Notes: a model not told the origin generated them from the letters alone. A stretch of DNA of 64,000 bases from Pseudomonas petrae (GCF_021728295.1 NZ_JAKJXE010000023.1:1-64000); one strand, 5' to 3'. Shown: positions 52,506 through 60,751, counted from the stretch's first letter. A program made the numbers and translations.

Positions 52506-53648
52506 GTGGATTATCCCAAGAGCGTGCCCAACGTTGGGCTGGTGGGCGGTAAGTTTGTCGACGAGAACACCGCGACCGGAACCCCAGGCTCGCTGATACC
52601 GGCGGCCTGGGGCAATGCCGTCACTGACGAGATCCTGTCCGTCATCAACAACGGCGGCCTGGCTGCGGCCGAGTCTGACCCGGCGCAGTTGGTGCAGGCC
52701 ATCCGTGGAGGCGCTTTCTCGTACGCCGGGACTACCGGCGGGGCGAATACTTACAAAGGAACCTTCGTACCTGAGGTCGTCAATTTGATTGACGGCATGA
52801 CCCTGCGCTTCAAGGCGAACACCACCAACAACAGCACTGCGACCTTCGCGCCGAACAACCTTCCTGCAAAAAACATCATCAGCCTGGGCCAGAACCAACT
52901 ACGCGGTGGGGAAATCACGGCGGGCAGCTACTGCACTGTGATGTATTCGGCATCCTTCGACGCGTGGGTTCTCGTCTCCGCCACAGGGGGCACCTCGCTA
53001 GGTGGAAGACTCATCGGTGTGCAGGCCTTCACACAGGCTGGCGGCACCTACATTCCTACGATCGGCACTAACTTCGTCGTGGTTGAAGTTCAAGGCGGTG
53101 GAGGTGGCGGCGGTGGCGCTCCGGCCACAGCAAGCGGCGTCGGCAGCGCGGCCGGCGGCGGCGGGGCTGGCGGTTACAGCTCCGCGCGACTCACATCAGG
53201 TTTTGCGGGTGTTGCGGTGAATCTGGGCGCGGGCGGTGCCGGCGGAAACGCGACGCCGAGCTCAGGAGGCAATGGCGGTAGTTCGTCGTTTGGCTCGCTG
53301 GTGAGCGCCAGTGGTGGGGGTGGCGGCTCGTTCATGGCTGCGACAGCGACCTACCCAATTCAGGCTGCAGGCGCGAACGGCGCGGTCGGCGGCGCTGGCA
53401 ACATCGCTACCGGTCCTGGGGCAGGTGGTGGCGCGGGCGTGATCCTCACCGCAGGTAACGGCATTTCCGGCGCTGGAGGTCCGAGCCATTTCGGCGGCGG
53501 TGGGTTCAAGGCGGTTGGCTCGGCGCCAGGCGGCGCGGGTGTATACGGCGGTGGCGGCGGCGGGGCTATTTCGCAGGGCAACACAGGCGGTGGTTTCGCT
53601 GGCGGCCCGGGCGGTCTGGGGCTGGTTATTGTTTGGGAGTATGCATGA
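52506..53648 (+). CDS. Tail fibre protein with glycine-rich C-terminal domain
   Basis: A 380-aa protein from GTG 52506 (GAGGAAATAAACAC upstream). The N-terminus (DYPKSVPNVGLVGGKFVDEN) is the baseplate-attachment segment of Mu-like fibres. From about residue 195 the sequence becomes extremely glycine-rich (VEVQGGGGGGGGAPATASGV, then blocks of GGGG separated by GAGG and SFG) for about 185 residues to GLGLVIVWEYA. This resembles the polyglycine-II sandwich adhesins that tip some myovirus fibres. It determines host range. Confidence 0.88.
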   Translation: MDYPKSVPNVGLVGGKFVDENTATGTPGSLIPAAWGNAVTDEILSVINNGGLAAAESDPAQLVQAIRGGAFSYAGTTGGANTYKGTFVPEVVNLIDGMTLRFKANTTNNSTATFAPNNLPAKNIISLGQNQLRGGEITAGSYCTVMYSASFDAWVLVSATGGTSLGGRLIGVQAFTQAGGTYIPTIGTNFVVVEVQGGGGGGGGAPATASGVGSAAGGGGAGGYSSARLTSGFAGVAVNLGAGGAGGNATPSSGGNGGSSSFGSLVSASGGGGGSFMAATATYPIQAAGANGAVGGAGNIATGPGAGGGAGVILTAGNGISGAGGPSHFGGGGFKAVGSAPGGAGVYGGGGGGAISQGNTGGGFAGGPGGLGLVIVWEYA

Positions 53649-54073
53649 TGAAAGTTTATGCCCGGGTGCTTGACGGCGAGGTGTGGGAAATCATTCCGCC
53701 ATTTGCGGCGGACGATGGGTCAGAGGTGCCTATTGAGGATCGTTTCCCGGCTGAGTTCGTGGCTGAACTGGTAGAAATTACAGGTCTCGATCCACAACCA
53801 GATCAGCGCTGGACGTACAACGGCAAGAAGTTCGCCGCCCCCGTCCCGTACCAGGCCACCCCTGATGAAATCAGGGCGACCAACACCGCTGAGCGTGATC
53901 GTCTACTGAGCATCGCCACCCTTGCCATCGCACCGCTGCAGGACGCTGCCGACCTAGAGGAGGCCACTGCATCCGAAACAGCGATGTTGAAGAAGTGGAA
54001 GCAGTACCGGGTGGCGGTGAACCGGGTGGACTTGGTAGCTGAAGGGCCAGATTGGCCTGGTCCACCCGCCTAA
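53645..54073 (+). CDS. Tail fibre assembly chaperone
   Basis: A 142-aa protein. YARVLDGEVWEIIPPFAADD, TGLDPQPDQRWTYNGKKFAA and ETAMLKKWKQYRVAVNRVDL match the Caudo_TAP tail-fibre assembly family. ATG 53645 lies inside the fibre stop region. It helps fold and trimerise the fibre. Confidence 0.9.
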   Translation: MMKVYARVLDGEVWEIIPPFAADDGSEVPIEDRFPAEFVAELVEITGLDPQPDQRWTYNGKKFAAPVPYQATPDEIRATNTAERDRLLSIATLAIAPLQDAADLEEATASETAMLKKWKQYRVAVNRVDLVAEGPDWPGPPA

Positions 54074-54390
54074 AAGCCCTGCCCGTAGCGCAACGCATTT
54101 GACTTCGGGGGCTTGGGAGTTGAGATCGCCGGAGCGGTAGCATTCGCTCGCCTGGCTTTCAACGCAGATATCAGACCCAGGCCTGATGCCGTGAACGGAA
54201 TGCTCGACGTCCAGCTAAATCGGTAACCGCCCTGGTCCAGGTATGCCACCGAGCAATTCACCATTTGGCACTGGGACAGATGCCGTGCGGCCTCAAAGTC
54301 CAGAGTGATTAGAAGCTCAGCGAACGAAAGCTGACCTTCCGTGCAGTCGCTCAATAGAAGAAGAGTTTTATCCAGCCGTGCCTTTTCCAT
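54070..54390 (-). CDS. Minus-strand moron, unknown function (106 aa)
   Basis: GGAGA precedes ATG 54390. MEKARLDKTLLLLSDCTEGQ, then LSFAELLITLDFEAARHLSQ, and a basic C-terminus. It is transcribed against the late operon, with its end touching the fibre-chaperone stop. A typical position for a lysogenic-conversion gene. The family was not recognised. Confidence 0.6.
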   Translation of the reverse strand: MEKARLDKTLLLLSDCTEGQLSFAELLITLDFEAARHLSQCQMVNCSVAYLDQGGYRFSWTSSIPFTASGLGLISALKARRANATAPAISTPKPPKSNALRYGQGF

Positions 54391-54560
54391 AGCGGGGATC
54401 TCCAGAGATTAATAAACGCCATATCGGCAGCTGGGGCTGTTGCTTCACAGCAATCATGGGAAAGCCGACACAAGGTTCGGCAAGAGGATAGCTTGGTTTT
54501 CGAGAACAACAACATTTCAGCCCGCCATCGAGCGGGATTTTTTATGCCTGGAGAAAAGTG

Positions 54561-54986
54561 ATGACCGTGACTGAAAAACATCGCGATGTGCTCGCGCGCA
54601 CGCTGTGGGGCGAGGCTCGCGGCGAGGGCCTGGCCGGAATGGTGGCCGTCGCCTGGACGATCCGCAACCGCGTGGAAGACGGCAAAGACAAGTCGTGGTG
54701 GGGCGAGGGCTACGCCGGCGTCTGCCAGAAGCCGTACCAGTTCAGCTGCTGGAACCGCAACGACCCGAACTATCAGTTCCTGAGCGGTGCGCGGCAGATC
54801 CCGTTCCGCGAGCTGGCGCAGTGCCGGATTGCTGCCGACCAGGTGATCGACGGCAAGGTGCCGGACCCCACCGGCGGGGCGACCCACTATTACGCGACCA
54901 CCATGCCCAAGGCACCGGACTGGGCTGCCAAAGCAAAGCAGACGCTGAAGCTGGGCAACCACGTTTTCTTCCGCAACGTGCCCTGA
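54561..54986 (+). CDS. Endolysin, SleB-like cell-wall hydrolase
   Basis: A 141-aa protein. LARTLWGEARGEGLAGMVAV carries the catalytic Glu; AWTIRNRVEDGK, YAGVCQKPYQFSCWN and GATHYYATTMPKAPDWAAKA complete the hydrolase_2 (SleB) fold, which cleaves peptidoglycan. No signal peptide, so it depends on the holin at 33996, 20 kb upstream. GGAGAAAAG precedes it; a GTG one codon earlier is possible. Confidence 0.92.
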   Translation: MTVTEKHRDVLARTLWGEARGEGLAGMVAVAWTIRNRVEDGKDKSWWGEGYAGVCQKPYQFSCWNRNDPNYQFLSGARQIPFRELAQCRIAADQVIDGKVPDPTGGATHYYATTMPKAPDWAAKAKQTLKLGNHVFFRNVP

Positions 54987-54996
54987 GGAGCGAGCT

Positions 54997-55215
54997 GTGC
55001 AGACGACGATAAAAGAAGAAACCTTCACCCGCGCCCTGCGCGTGACGTTGGGCGTTAAGGCTAACGGCGGCTCGGTCGCGATTCAGGTCAAGATGGGCGA
55101 CAGTTGGGTGACGGCCGACACGCTCTGGAACGATGGGGCTTACCAACTCAACATCCCGCGGGCAACGGTCCGATTCGCTCCGTCCGGTGGCGCTGCCTTC
55201 GAGGTGTTCGCATGA
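54997..55215 (+). CDS. Small phage protein between endolysin and esterase (72 aa)
   Basis: GTG 54997 with GAGGAGCG upstream. MQTTIKEETFTRALRVTLGV, then QVKMGDSWVTADTLWNDGAY and APSGGAAFEVFA. The beta-rich composition suggests a virion component. It overlaps the esterase start by ATGA. The function is unknown. Confidence 0.65.
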   Translation: MQTTIKEETFTRALRVTLGVKANGGSVAIQVKMGDSWVTADTLWNDGAYQLNIPRATVRFAPSGGAAFEVFA

Positions 55216-56456
55216 CCCTGCTCGCCGAGGCGCAGCCAACCCGACGCCGCATTCGTCGCGGTCTGGGATTGCTGGGCGACAGCTTCAGCGCGAACAGCCA
55301 CACCGTTGCCGCCACCGCGTTTGGCACGGAGGCTTATGGCCCTGCCGGAGCGATCGCGGCAAAGACCGGCCTGTTTCCCAGCTACCTGGACAACCAAGGG
55401 AAAGTCGGCGACCACTCAGGACAGTTCTTGCCGAGGGTTCCGTCCTGCCTGACCTCGCTTACCGCAGATCTGTGGATGCTGCTGTCGCGCACCAATGACA
55501 GCACCACTGCGGGCATGACTTTGGCCGACAGCATGGCAAACGTGATGAAGGCGGTCATCGCGTTCCAGAATACGCCGGGCAAATACCTGATCGTCGGCAC
55601 TGGCACGCCGCGCTTCGGCACCAAGGCGTTGGCCGGCGCCGCGCTGGCGGACGCGATAGCCTACAAGGACTGGGTGCTGGGCTACGTCCGGCAGTTCGTA
55701 CCGGTGGTCAATATTTGGGACGGGTTCACACAGGACATGACCGTCGATGATCTGCATCCGAACCTAATCGGCGCCGAATTCATCCAGTCTCGCTGCGTGC
55801 CGATCATCAACGCCAATTTCGAATTCTTCGGCGTGCCGCTGCCCACGGATGCCGCCGACCTGTACTCGGCGATTCGCCCGTTCGGCTGTCTGAACCCAAA
55901 TCCTCTGATGACCGGCACCACTGGCGTCATCAACGCCGCAGCGAACCCAGTCGCAGGTTCGGTTCTGGCGGACAACTACAAGGCATCGGGTTCGGGCCTG
56001 ACCGGAATCACTTCGCGCTGGTACAAGGAGCAGTCAGCGTTCGGTGAGGCCCAGTGCATTGAACTCGGCGGCACACTGGCGGCGGCCGGCGGCTACATCT
56101 ATTTGCAGCCAGCGGCGAACGTCACGCTGTCGAATGTGCTGGCCGGCGACGTCATCGAAATGGTGTCCGCGCCGGAGATCGTCGGCAACAGTCGCGGGAT
56201 CCTCGGCTGGGAAGCTGAATTGATCATCACCAAACCGGTTGCGGGCACGTCCACCACCATCTATTACCGGTCGATGGACAAATATCAGGAACCCTTCACG
56301 CTCCCAGCCAACTGGAAGGGCGCGCTGGAGACGCAGCGGTATACGTGCGATGTCACGGAAACGGTCGTCACCTCGCGCATGGGCCTGTACCTGGCCGCCG
56401 GCATCGTTCAAGACAGCAGGGTGAAGGTCGCGCAGTTCGGCGTCCGTAAGGCCTGA
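55212..56456 (+). CDS. SGNH/GDSL-type esterase, probable virion-associated
   Basis: A 414-aa protein. GLGLLGDSFSAN has the GDS nucleophile block and DDLHPN the catalytic Asp-His block, so an SGNH hydrolase occupies about residues 1-215. The C-terminal 200 residues (beta-rich, TSRMGLYLAAG, VKVAQFGVRKA) look like a carbohydrate-binding or attachment domain. It probably deacetylates surface polysaccharide. Its 3' end has a broken relative at 59745-59910. Confidence 0.75.
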   Translation: MTLLAEAQPTRRRIRRGLGLLGDSFSANSHTVAATAFGTEAYGPAGAIAAKTGLFPSYLDNQGKVGDHSGQFLPRVPSCLTSLTADLWMLLSRTNDSTTAGMTLADSMANVMKAVIAFQNTPGKYLIVGTGTPRFGTKALAGAALADAIAYKDWVLGYVRQFVPVVNIWDGFTQDMTVDDLHPNLIGAEFIQSRCVPIINANFEFFGVPLPTDAADLYSAIRPFGCLNPNPLMTGTTGVINAAANPVAGSVLADNYKASGSGLTGITSRWYKEQSAFGEAQCIELGGTLAAAGGYIYLQPAANVTLSNVLAGDVIEMVSAPEIVGNSRGILGWEAELIITKPVAGTSTTIYYRSMDKYQEPFTLPANWKGALETQRYTCDVTETVVTSRMGLYLAAGIVQDSRVKVAQFGVRKA

Positions 56457-56504
56457 GCGCCTCCGGTCGGCAGTAATTGACGCCGGTGGCGCAGCTTCGG
56501 TTAA

Positions 56505-56520
56505 CTGTACGTATATACAG
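56505..56520. promoter_or_regulatory. LexA-type SOS box
   Basis: CTGTACGTATATACAG matches the CTGT-N8-ACAG LexA consensus with a good TA-rich centre. It lies 20 bp upstream of ATG 56540, the usual position over a promoter. Confidence 0.75.
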
Positions 56521-56539
56521 TTAAGTCGAGCAGTCAGGC

Positions 56540-56836
56540 ATGTACGTTCTCATCACTCCGCGCCGCAACCTCGGCGTTGCTGTACCGAAAGATCAGCTCA
56601 GCAGGATCTCACCCTTCAAGGGCGACGTGCAGATCGTCGAATCTCAGTGCTCCGCCCTTGGCCGCATTACCCGGGAAGCCTTCATCTTGAACAGCGTCGG
56701 CCACGCGAGGGATGCCTTGCCAAGGCTTCTGGATGCCAGCGTGACGAGCATGGGTACCCAGGGTCTGATTATTTCCGGCATCGAGCAAATAGAGGAGGCG
56801 TTCTACTTCCAGTCGTGGTGGTGCCGCTTTGAGTGA
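56540..56836 (+). CDS. SOS-controlled small protein of unknown function (98 aa)
   Basis: MYVLITPRRNLGVAVPKDQL, then AFILNSVGHARDALPRLLDA and TQGLIISGIEQIEEAFYFQS. It is preceded by a LexA-type box, so it should be induced by DNA damage together with prophage induction. It is convergent with the AlpA-like gene. No family was recognised. Confidence 0.65.
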   Translation: MYVLITPRRNLGVAVPKDQLSRISPFKGDVQIVESQCSALGRITREAFILNSVGHARDALPRLLDASVTSMGTQGLIISGIEQIEEAFYFQSWWCRFE

Positions 56837-56859
56837 TGGTAGGCGTCACTGCCACCTTC

Positions 56860-57069
56860 TCATTCACGAGACGCCTCTACCTTCGCGCGGCTCCAAGCGA
56901 GCACCTCTGATCTCACCCAAGCCACAGATCGTCCGCCCAGCTTTACCTGTTTAGGAAACTGGCCCTTACTGGCCATCTCGTAAATCTTCGTGGTACCAAG
57001 GCTTGTGAGCCTTCTCACCTCCGGCAGACGAATGAACTCAATCGGTTGATTACTACCCTCAGTGATCAT
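56860..57069 (-). CDS. AlpA-family transcriptional regulator
   Basis: A 69-aa MerR-like helix-turn-helix protein: FIRLPEVRRLTSLGTTKIYE, then SKGQFPKQVKLGGRSVAWVR and SEVLAWSR. Relatives include AlpA of cryptic prophages and of the P. aeruginosa lysis pathway. It is 34 bp downstream of the PrtN-like gene, probably the same operon. Confidence 0.88.
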   Translation of the reverse strand: MITEGSNQPIEFIRLPEVRRLTSLGTTKIYEMASKGQFPKQVKLGGRSVAWVRSEVLAWSRAKVEASRE

Positions 57070-57103
57070 GAGGTTGCCTCCCGCGGCACAAGCCGCATTG
57101 TCA

Positions 57104-57385
57104 TTATCTTCGGCGATTGGAGACTCGCCCCATTAGCCGATCATGCTCCGCCTTCGCAGACCTATGTCGAGCGTCTAGATAATCGGCGAGGTCGTTCACG
57201 TGGACGCCGCGTGCTGACTTCTGGCTTTCCTCCAGCTTGATCAGTGGCAGGTCGATCTGCCCAGCCGCGACCTTCATCCTCATCACCTCGGGCGTCAGGT
57301 GGGTAAAGTAGTCGGAGCAGATGCGCTCCAGAGGAATCATGACTTGGCCGTCGTACTGGGCCATGAGGAGGAATAGCGTTTTCAT
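57104..57385 (-). CDS. prtN: PrtN-like pyocin activator protein
   Basis: A 93-aa protein. MKTLFLLMAQYDGQVMIPLE, then DYFTHLTPEVMRMKVAAGQI, is diagnostic of the pyocin-activator PrtN family. PrtN normally activates pyocin genes through P-box sites after DNA damage. Here it sits in a phage, so it may activate late or host pyocin promoters. ATG 57385 is chosen over 57445 by family alignment. Confidence 0.85.
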   Translation of the reverse strand: MKTLFLLMAQYDGQVMIPLERICSDYFTHLTPEVMRMKVAAGQIDLPLIKLEESQKSARGVHVNDLADYLDARHRSAKAEHDRLMGRVSNRRR

Positions 57386-57452
57386 GCGACAAAGGCTAAT
57401 GAACTGACCGATCACTGTCAAAAGCTCGGTGTGCACGGCCAGCAATCGTAAG

Positions 57453-57716
57453 CTATGGCCGCCAGTGAGGACCTCGTTTTAGCTGTGCCACAAAATGTTG
57501 AAGAAAAGGGTTGCGATCCGCATAGCCTCCAAAATCGCCCGGGGCGAACTCCCAATTTTCGCCGTTCCAAACGACGTCGCTATTGGTCGGCTTGTCGGGG
57601 TGCGACACGACCATGCAGTCACATAACGTGGTGTCTTGATGGACCATCGCCACAACGCACGCTGTTTGGCCCACATAAATCCAATCTCCAACCTTTATCT
57701 CAGGACGCCCAGCCAT
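57453..57716 (-). CDS. Hypothetical protein upstream of prtN (87 aa)
   Basis: MAGRPEIKVGDWIYVGQTAC, CVVAMVHQDTTLCDCMVVSH and NSDVVWNGENWEFAPGDFGG. A beta-rich, KOW/SH3-like composition. It lies 67 bp upstream of the PrtN-like gene on the same strand. The start codon overlaps an opposing ATG at 57715. The function is unknown. Confidence 0.6.
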   Translation of the reverse strand: MAGRPEIKVGDWIYVGQTACVVAMVHQDTTLCDCMVVSHPDKPTNSDVVWNGENWEFAPGDFGGYADRNPFLQHFVAQLKRGPHWRP

Positions 57717-57950
57717 GTCTGATCTAACTCCAAAGGAGCGAGTATTTAAGTCGCTTGAGTACGTTGAGCAATCTTAGCTTCTGGGGGAGAGCCTAGAAGA
57801 ACGTCGCTATGAAATAAACCGGAACATCAAAAATGCCCTGTCGTGGAAATCCGAGCTTCGAAAAATCCATTCAGCAGCGGGAACCGAGCTGACTCCCGGA
57901 TTTGCCAATGCCCTCGACCCACAGGCAGCCGAAACCTGCAGAAGGCCTTC
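57715..57950 (+). pseudogene. Possible gene interrupted by amber codon
   Basis: The plus-strand frame MSDLTPKERVFKSLEYVEQS stops at TAG 57775-57777, then continues open with LLGESLEERRYEINRNIKNA and LSWKSELRKIHSAAGTELTP. The two parts share one frame and protein-like composition. No ribosome-binding site precedes it and its ATG overlaps the opposing gene's start. It is probably a decayed gene. Confidence 0.35.
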
Positions 57951-57991
57951 TTTTCACCTACGCTTACCGCTCCACAGGATAGGATACGGTC

Positions 57992-58195
57992 ATGAGCGAA
58001 GGCAGCGAAAGGGTTTTGCGGATGGCGCTGAAGGCGGTGCTGGTTGCGGCGCAGGAATGCTTAGTCGACATTGATGAACTGACGGAATTGGCGATTCAGT
58101 CGATGTACGGCGAGCAGCTCTACAACCCGGAGGATGTGGCTGAGGCCTCAACCGCGATCGAGGTAGCGGCGGATGCGTTGCCGATAATTCACTAA
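57992..58195 (+). CDS. Small acidic phage protein (67 aa)
   Basis: MSEGSERVLRMALKAVLVAA, then ECLVDIDELTELAIQSMYGE and EDVAEASTAIEVAADALPII. It is helical and acidic. No obvious family. CACAGGATAGGATAC precedes the ATG. Confidence 0.55.
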   Translation: MSEGSERVLRMALKAVLVAAQECLVDIDELTELAIQSMYGEQLYNPEDVAEASTAIEVAADALPIIH

Positions 58196-58463
58196 ATGTC
58201 GTCCGGCGGTGCTTGGATGATCTGACAACATGGACCCTGGGGCAGCACCGAGTCGCGGTTGCTGGGAGGCCGTCAACAGCATTGAGCTGCAGTGCTGTTC
58301 ACGTGAAGTGGATGACGGTCAGCCCGTCGCAGCGGGCGGCGTAGGCTAAAGAAAAACCGGCTGACCGACCGGGCGCTAGGCCTCGGCAATTCAATCTTAG
58401 TACAAGGCCAGGTCGGTGCCGATCAGAACGACCAAAGGGCAGCGCGGTGGGCCGGGTGAGGAA

Positions 58464-59711
58464 ATGGATCAGGATCGCGTTCAGAGAAAAACTCTATATG
58501 CCGAGGTATGGGATACTCCCATGCTTACCCTCGCTCCAAAGTACGGCGTCTCGGCCGTCTTCCTCAGACGCGTTTGCGTACGCCTTGGCATACCGTGCCC
58601 GCCGCGAGGTTACTGGGCGAAAAAGGAGTCAGGACAGCGACTAAAGATTCCGCCACTTCCCAAATCCCAGGCTGGCGCGCCAACTGGTTGGCGCAAGGGA
58701 GATGTGCTTTCCCGTAACGTAGAACCTGAGCAAACTCAGGACATGCCGAAATCTGGAAGCGCCCGACGCGCCATGATCATGGGGTCGCTCGGCTCGTTTA
58801 CGAGTGGCAGGGTAGCCAGTGACGGCTACTTGAAGCCTGCCAAACGAAATCTCCCAGACCTAGTGGTCACTGAACCGACGCTACGTCGTGCGGCTTCAAT
58901 CCTCATGAAGCTAGCGACTCGGTTCCGCGATCTGGATCACAGGATCTCAGTCGCTTGCGGGGAAAGAGGGTATACACGCAAGGTTATTGGAGATGAGGAC
59001 GGCCGGCTGAAGCGATCGGTTTTCGCTACAAGCACCTGGGGACCTGCGCTACCTACAATTGTCTTCATAGACGAGATTGCGATCGGCCTGACGATTTACG
59101 AGCAGACCGTGGACAAAGAGATGGTCTACCTCAACGGCAAATATGTGTCTGTGCACGAGGCGAGAAAGCTCAAGCCCGGGCTATGGAAAGGAATTAGAGC
59201 TGAGCGTTATGAGCTCACGACTGATCGAGCCCCCTCGAAACGACTTTGCCTTAGAGCCTACAGTCCCTATCACCTGATCGAATGGACGCAGACTTGGACA
59301 GAGCGCAGTGCCAGCCTCGCAAAGCAGATCGACAACATCGTGGAGTCATTGATTACGCGCTCGAAATCGCTCGCAGTCGAGCTTGCTGAGGCCAATCGCG
59401 CGGCTGCTTTGGAGCGTGCCCGGTGGGAAGCCGAGTGGGCAAAAGCGAATGCCAGAGATGAGCGCTTAGCGATCCTGAAACAACGGGAGGCCGCGCTTAA
59501 AGAGCTGCTCAACACGATCGATAGTTGGAGAGCTGGAAGAAGGACTGAGGCTTTCTTTGACGACATCATTGCTCGGTCGACAGCTATGGACGCCGAGGCC
59601 CGCCGGGCGCTTCTGGCGAAAGTAGAAGATGCGAAGAAGCTGCTCCAGAGCCCGGACAGCGTCGAAGCGTTAATGGCCTGGATTTCCCCACCAGCCGCGC
59701 CCCCTGAGTAG
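58464..59711 (+). CDS. Large hypothetical protein with N-terminal HTH-like motif (415 aa)
   Basis: ATG 58464 (GTG 58416 is the alternative). The N-terminal part (RKTLYAEVWDTPMLTLAPKY, GVSAVFLRRVCVRLGIPCPP, RGYWAKK) is a conserved-looking opening seen, from memory, in many uncharacterised accessory proteins. A central beta-rich part (TIVFIDEIAIGLTIYEQTVD) and a long Ala/Glu/Arg coiled coil (ELAEANRAAALERARWEAEW) follow. No catalytic motif is evident. It may be an accessory or defence gene. Confidence 0.65.
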   Translation: MDQDRVQRKTLYAEVWDTPMLTLAPKYGVSAVFLRRVCVRLGIPCPPRGYWAKKESGQRLKIPPLPKSQAGAPTGWRKGDVLSRNVEPEQTQDMPKSGSARRAMIMGSLGSFTSGRVASDGYLKPAKRNLPDLVVTEPTLRRAASILMKLATRFRDLDHRISVACGERGYTRKVIGDEDGRLKRSVFATSTWGPALPTIVFIDEIAIGLTIYEQTVDKEMVYLNGKYVSVHEARKLKPGLWKGIRAERYELTTDRAPSKRLCLRAYSPYHLIEWTQTWTERSASLAKQIDNIVESLITRSKSLAVELAEANRAAALERARWEAEWAKANARDERLAILKQREAALKELLNTIDSWRAGRRTEAFFDDIIARSTAMDAEARRALLAKVEDAKKLLQSPDSVEALMAWISPPAAPPE

Positions 59712-59744
59712 AGGCCGTACACCGAGCCGGAAGCCAGAGGATCG

Positions 59745-59910
59745 TTTCGAACACATGGCGGGGGAGCTGGAAGGACATGCTTTAGATCAGCCCTATAGGT
59801 GCGAGGCCGCCGGGACAGCCACGAGTTGGCGGATGCGGCTGAACCTAGCTGCGGGCGTTGCGCTTGATTCGAAGGTCAAGGTCGCGCAGACCGGGGTGAG
59901 GAAGATGTAA
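59745..59910 (+). pseudogene. Broken 3' end of a second esterase-like gene
   Basis: Codons ending at TAA 59908-59910 read TSWRMRLNLAAGVALDSKVK, then VAQTGVRKM, matching the esterase C-terminus TSRMGLYLAAGIVQDSRVKV then AQFGVRKA. Weaker similarity (GSWKDML, out of frame) extends left to about 59745. It is a relic of an alternative allele. Confidence 0.6.
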
Positions 59911-59931
59911 GTCCCCACCTACACGCAAAGG

Positions 59932-59957
59932 GCCAGCTTGCGAGAAATCGCAAACTG
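59932..59957. terminator. Hairpin after the esterase relic
   Basis: CCAGCTTGCGA, GAAA, TCGCAAACTGG forms a 10-11 bp stem with a GAAA-type loop. No strong T run; possibly the old operon terminator. The region to 60205 holds no gene but has a small tandem repeat (GAACTATC at 60138-60155). Confidence 0.4.
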
Positions 59958-60205
59958 GACTGTCTGGGGTTCAGATCATAACCGCCCGGCGAGCTCGCCA
60001 GCATGTGTCTCAAGACTATCAGCCGTTCAAGTAATTCTCAGCAGGAGGATGCTGTCAGACTGCCTCCACTGAATAAGGCTGACTCCTGAACCTCGTCGCC
60101 CGCTGTCTTGCCGCAATTAAAACAGTCACGTACCGAATGAACTATCGAACTATCGAACTGGGAAAAGGAGTGGCAGAACTGGTAGCCACAAAGGACGCTT
60201 CGTGT

Positions 60206-60751
60206 TCAGCCATGGCTTCTGGAGCAGCAGACGACCAGCTCCACGCTGGTGACAATAAATTCCCACCCGGAGTTTGGTGTCTCCAGAGCTTTGATAATCA
60301 GTGATCGGATGAGCGGTATTTGATCAATTTTTGTTGAGAGCAGTACGTCGAGAACCTTCTGAGCTTCGCCTGCGGTGGGAGGTCTTGGTATAGCGTCGGG
60401 CGTTGCGAAGGTTACCCTTACGGTTTCTCCGGTCGCAAGCACTCCTGTCACGGTTGATGAGTGCAGGTTCCGAGGATAGGACTTGACCTCCAGCGATATG
60501 ATACTTGCCGCAGAGGCAGAAAAATTCGTCTTGATAGTGTTGGCAAATGCCAATATCTGGTCCTGATCTCTGGAAATACTCAAGAGAGTCGCCTGGAGAC
60601 CGGCAGCGTTCCCATGAAAGAACGAAACAATCGCGTCGGAAATATCAAACCTTTCCGTTGGGGTGGTTTTCCAGCTCACCTTCACTGCCAGTGTAATATT
60701 CGCGCCGTCAGACAATATAACGCTGGCGCTTCCAGTCTGGTCATAGCTCAT
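60206..60751 (-). CDS. Unknown protein, third gene of DprA-PRTase cassette (181 aa)
   Basis: MSYDQTGSASVILSDGANIT, LAVKVSWKTTPTERFDISDA and EFIVTSVELVVCCSRSHG. Beta-rich N-terminus and helical middle (AGLQATLLSISRDQDQILAF). No family was recognised. It follows the phosphoribosyltransferase gene by 57 bp on the same strand, so it is probably co-transcribed. Confidence 0.65.
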   Translation of the reverse strand: MSYDQTGSASVILSDGANITLAVKVSWKTTPTERFDISDAIVSFFHGNAAGLQATLLSISRDQDQILAFANTIKTNFSASAASIISLEVKSYPRNLHSSTVTGVLATGETVRVTFATPDAIPRPPTAGEAQKVLDVLLSTKIDQIPLIRSLIIKALETPNSGWEFIVTSVELVVCCSRSHG

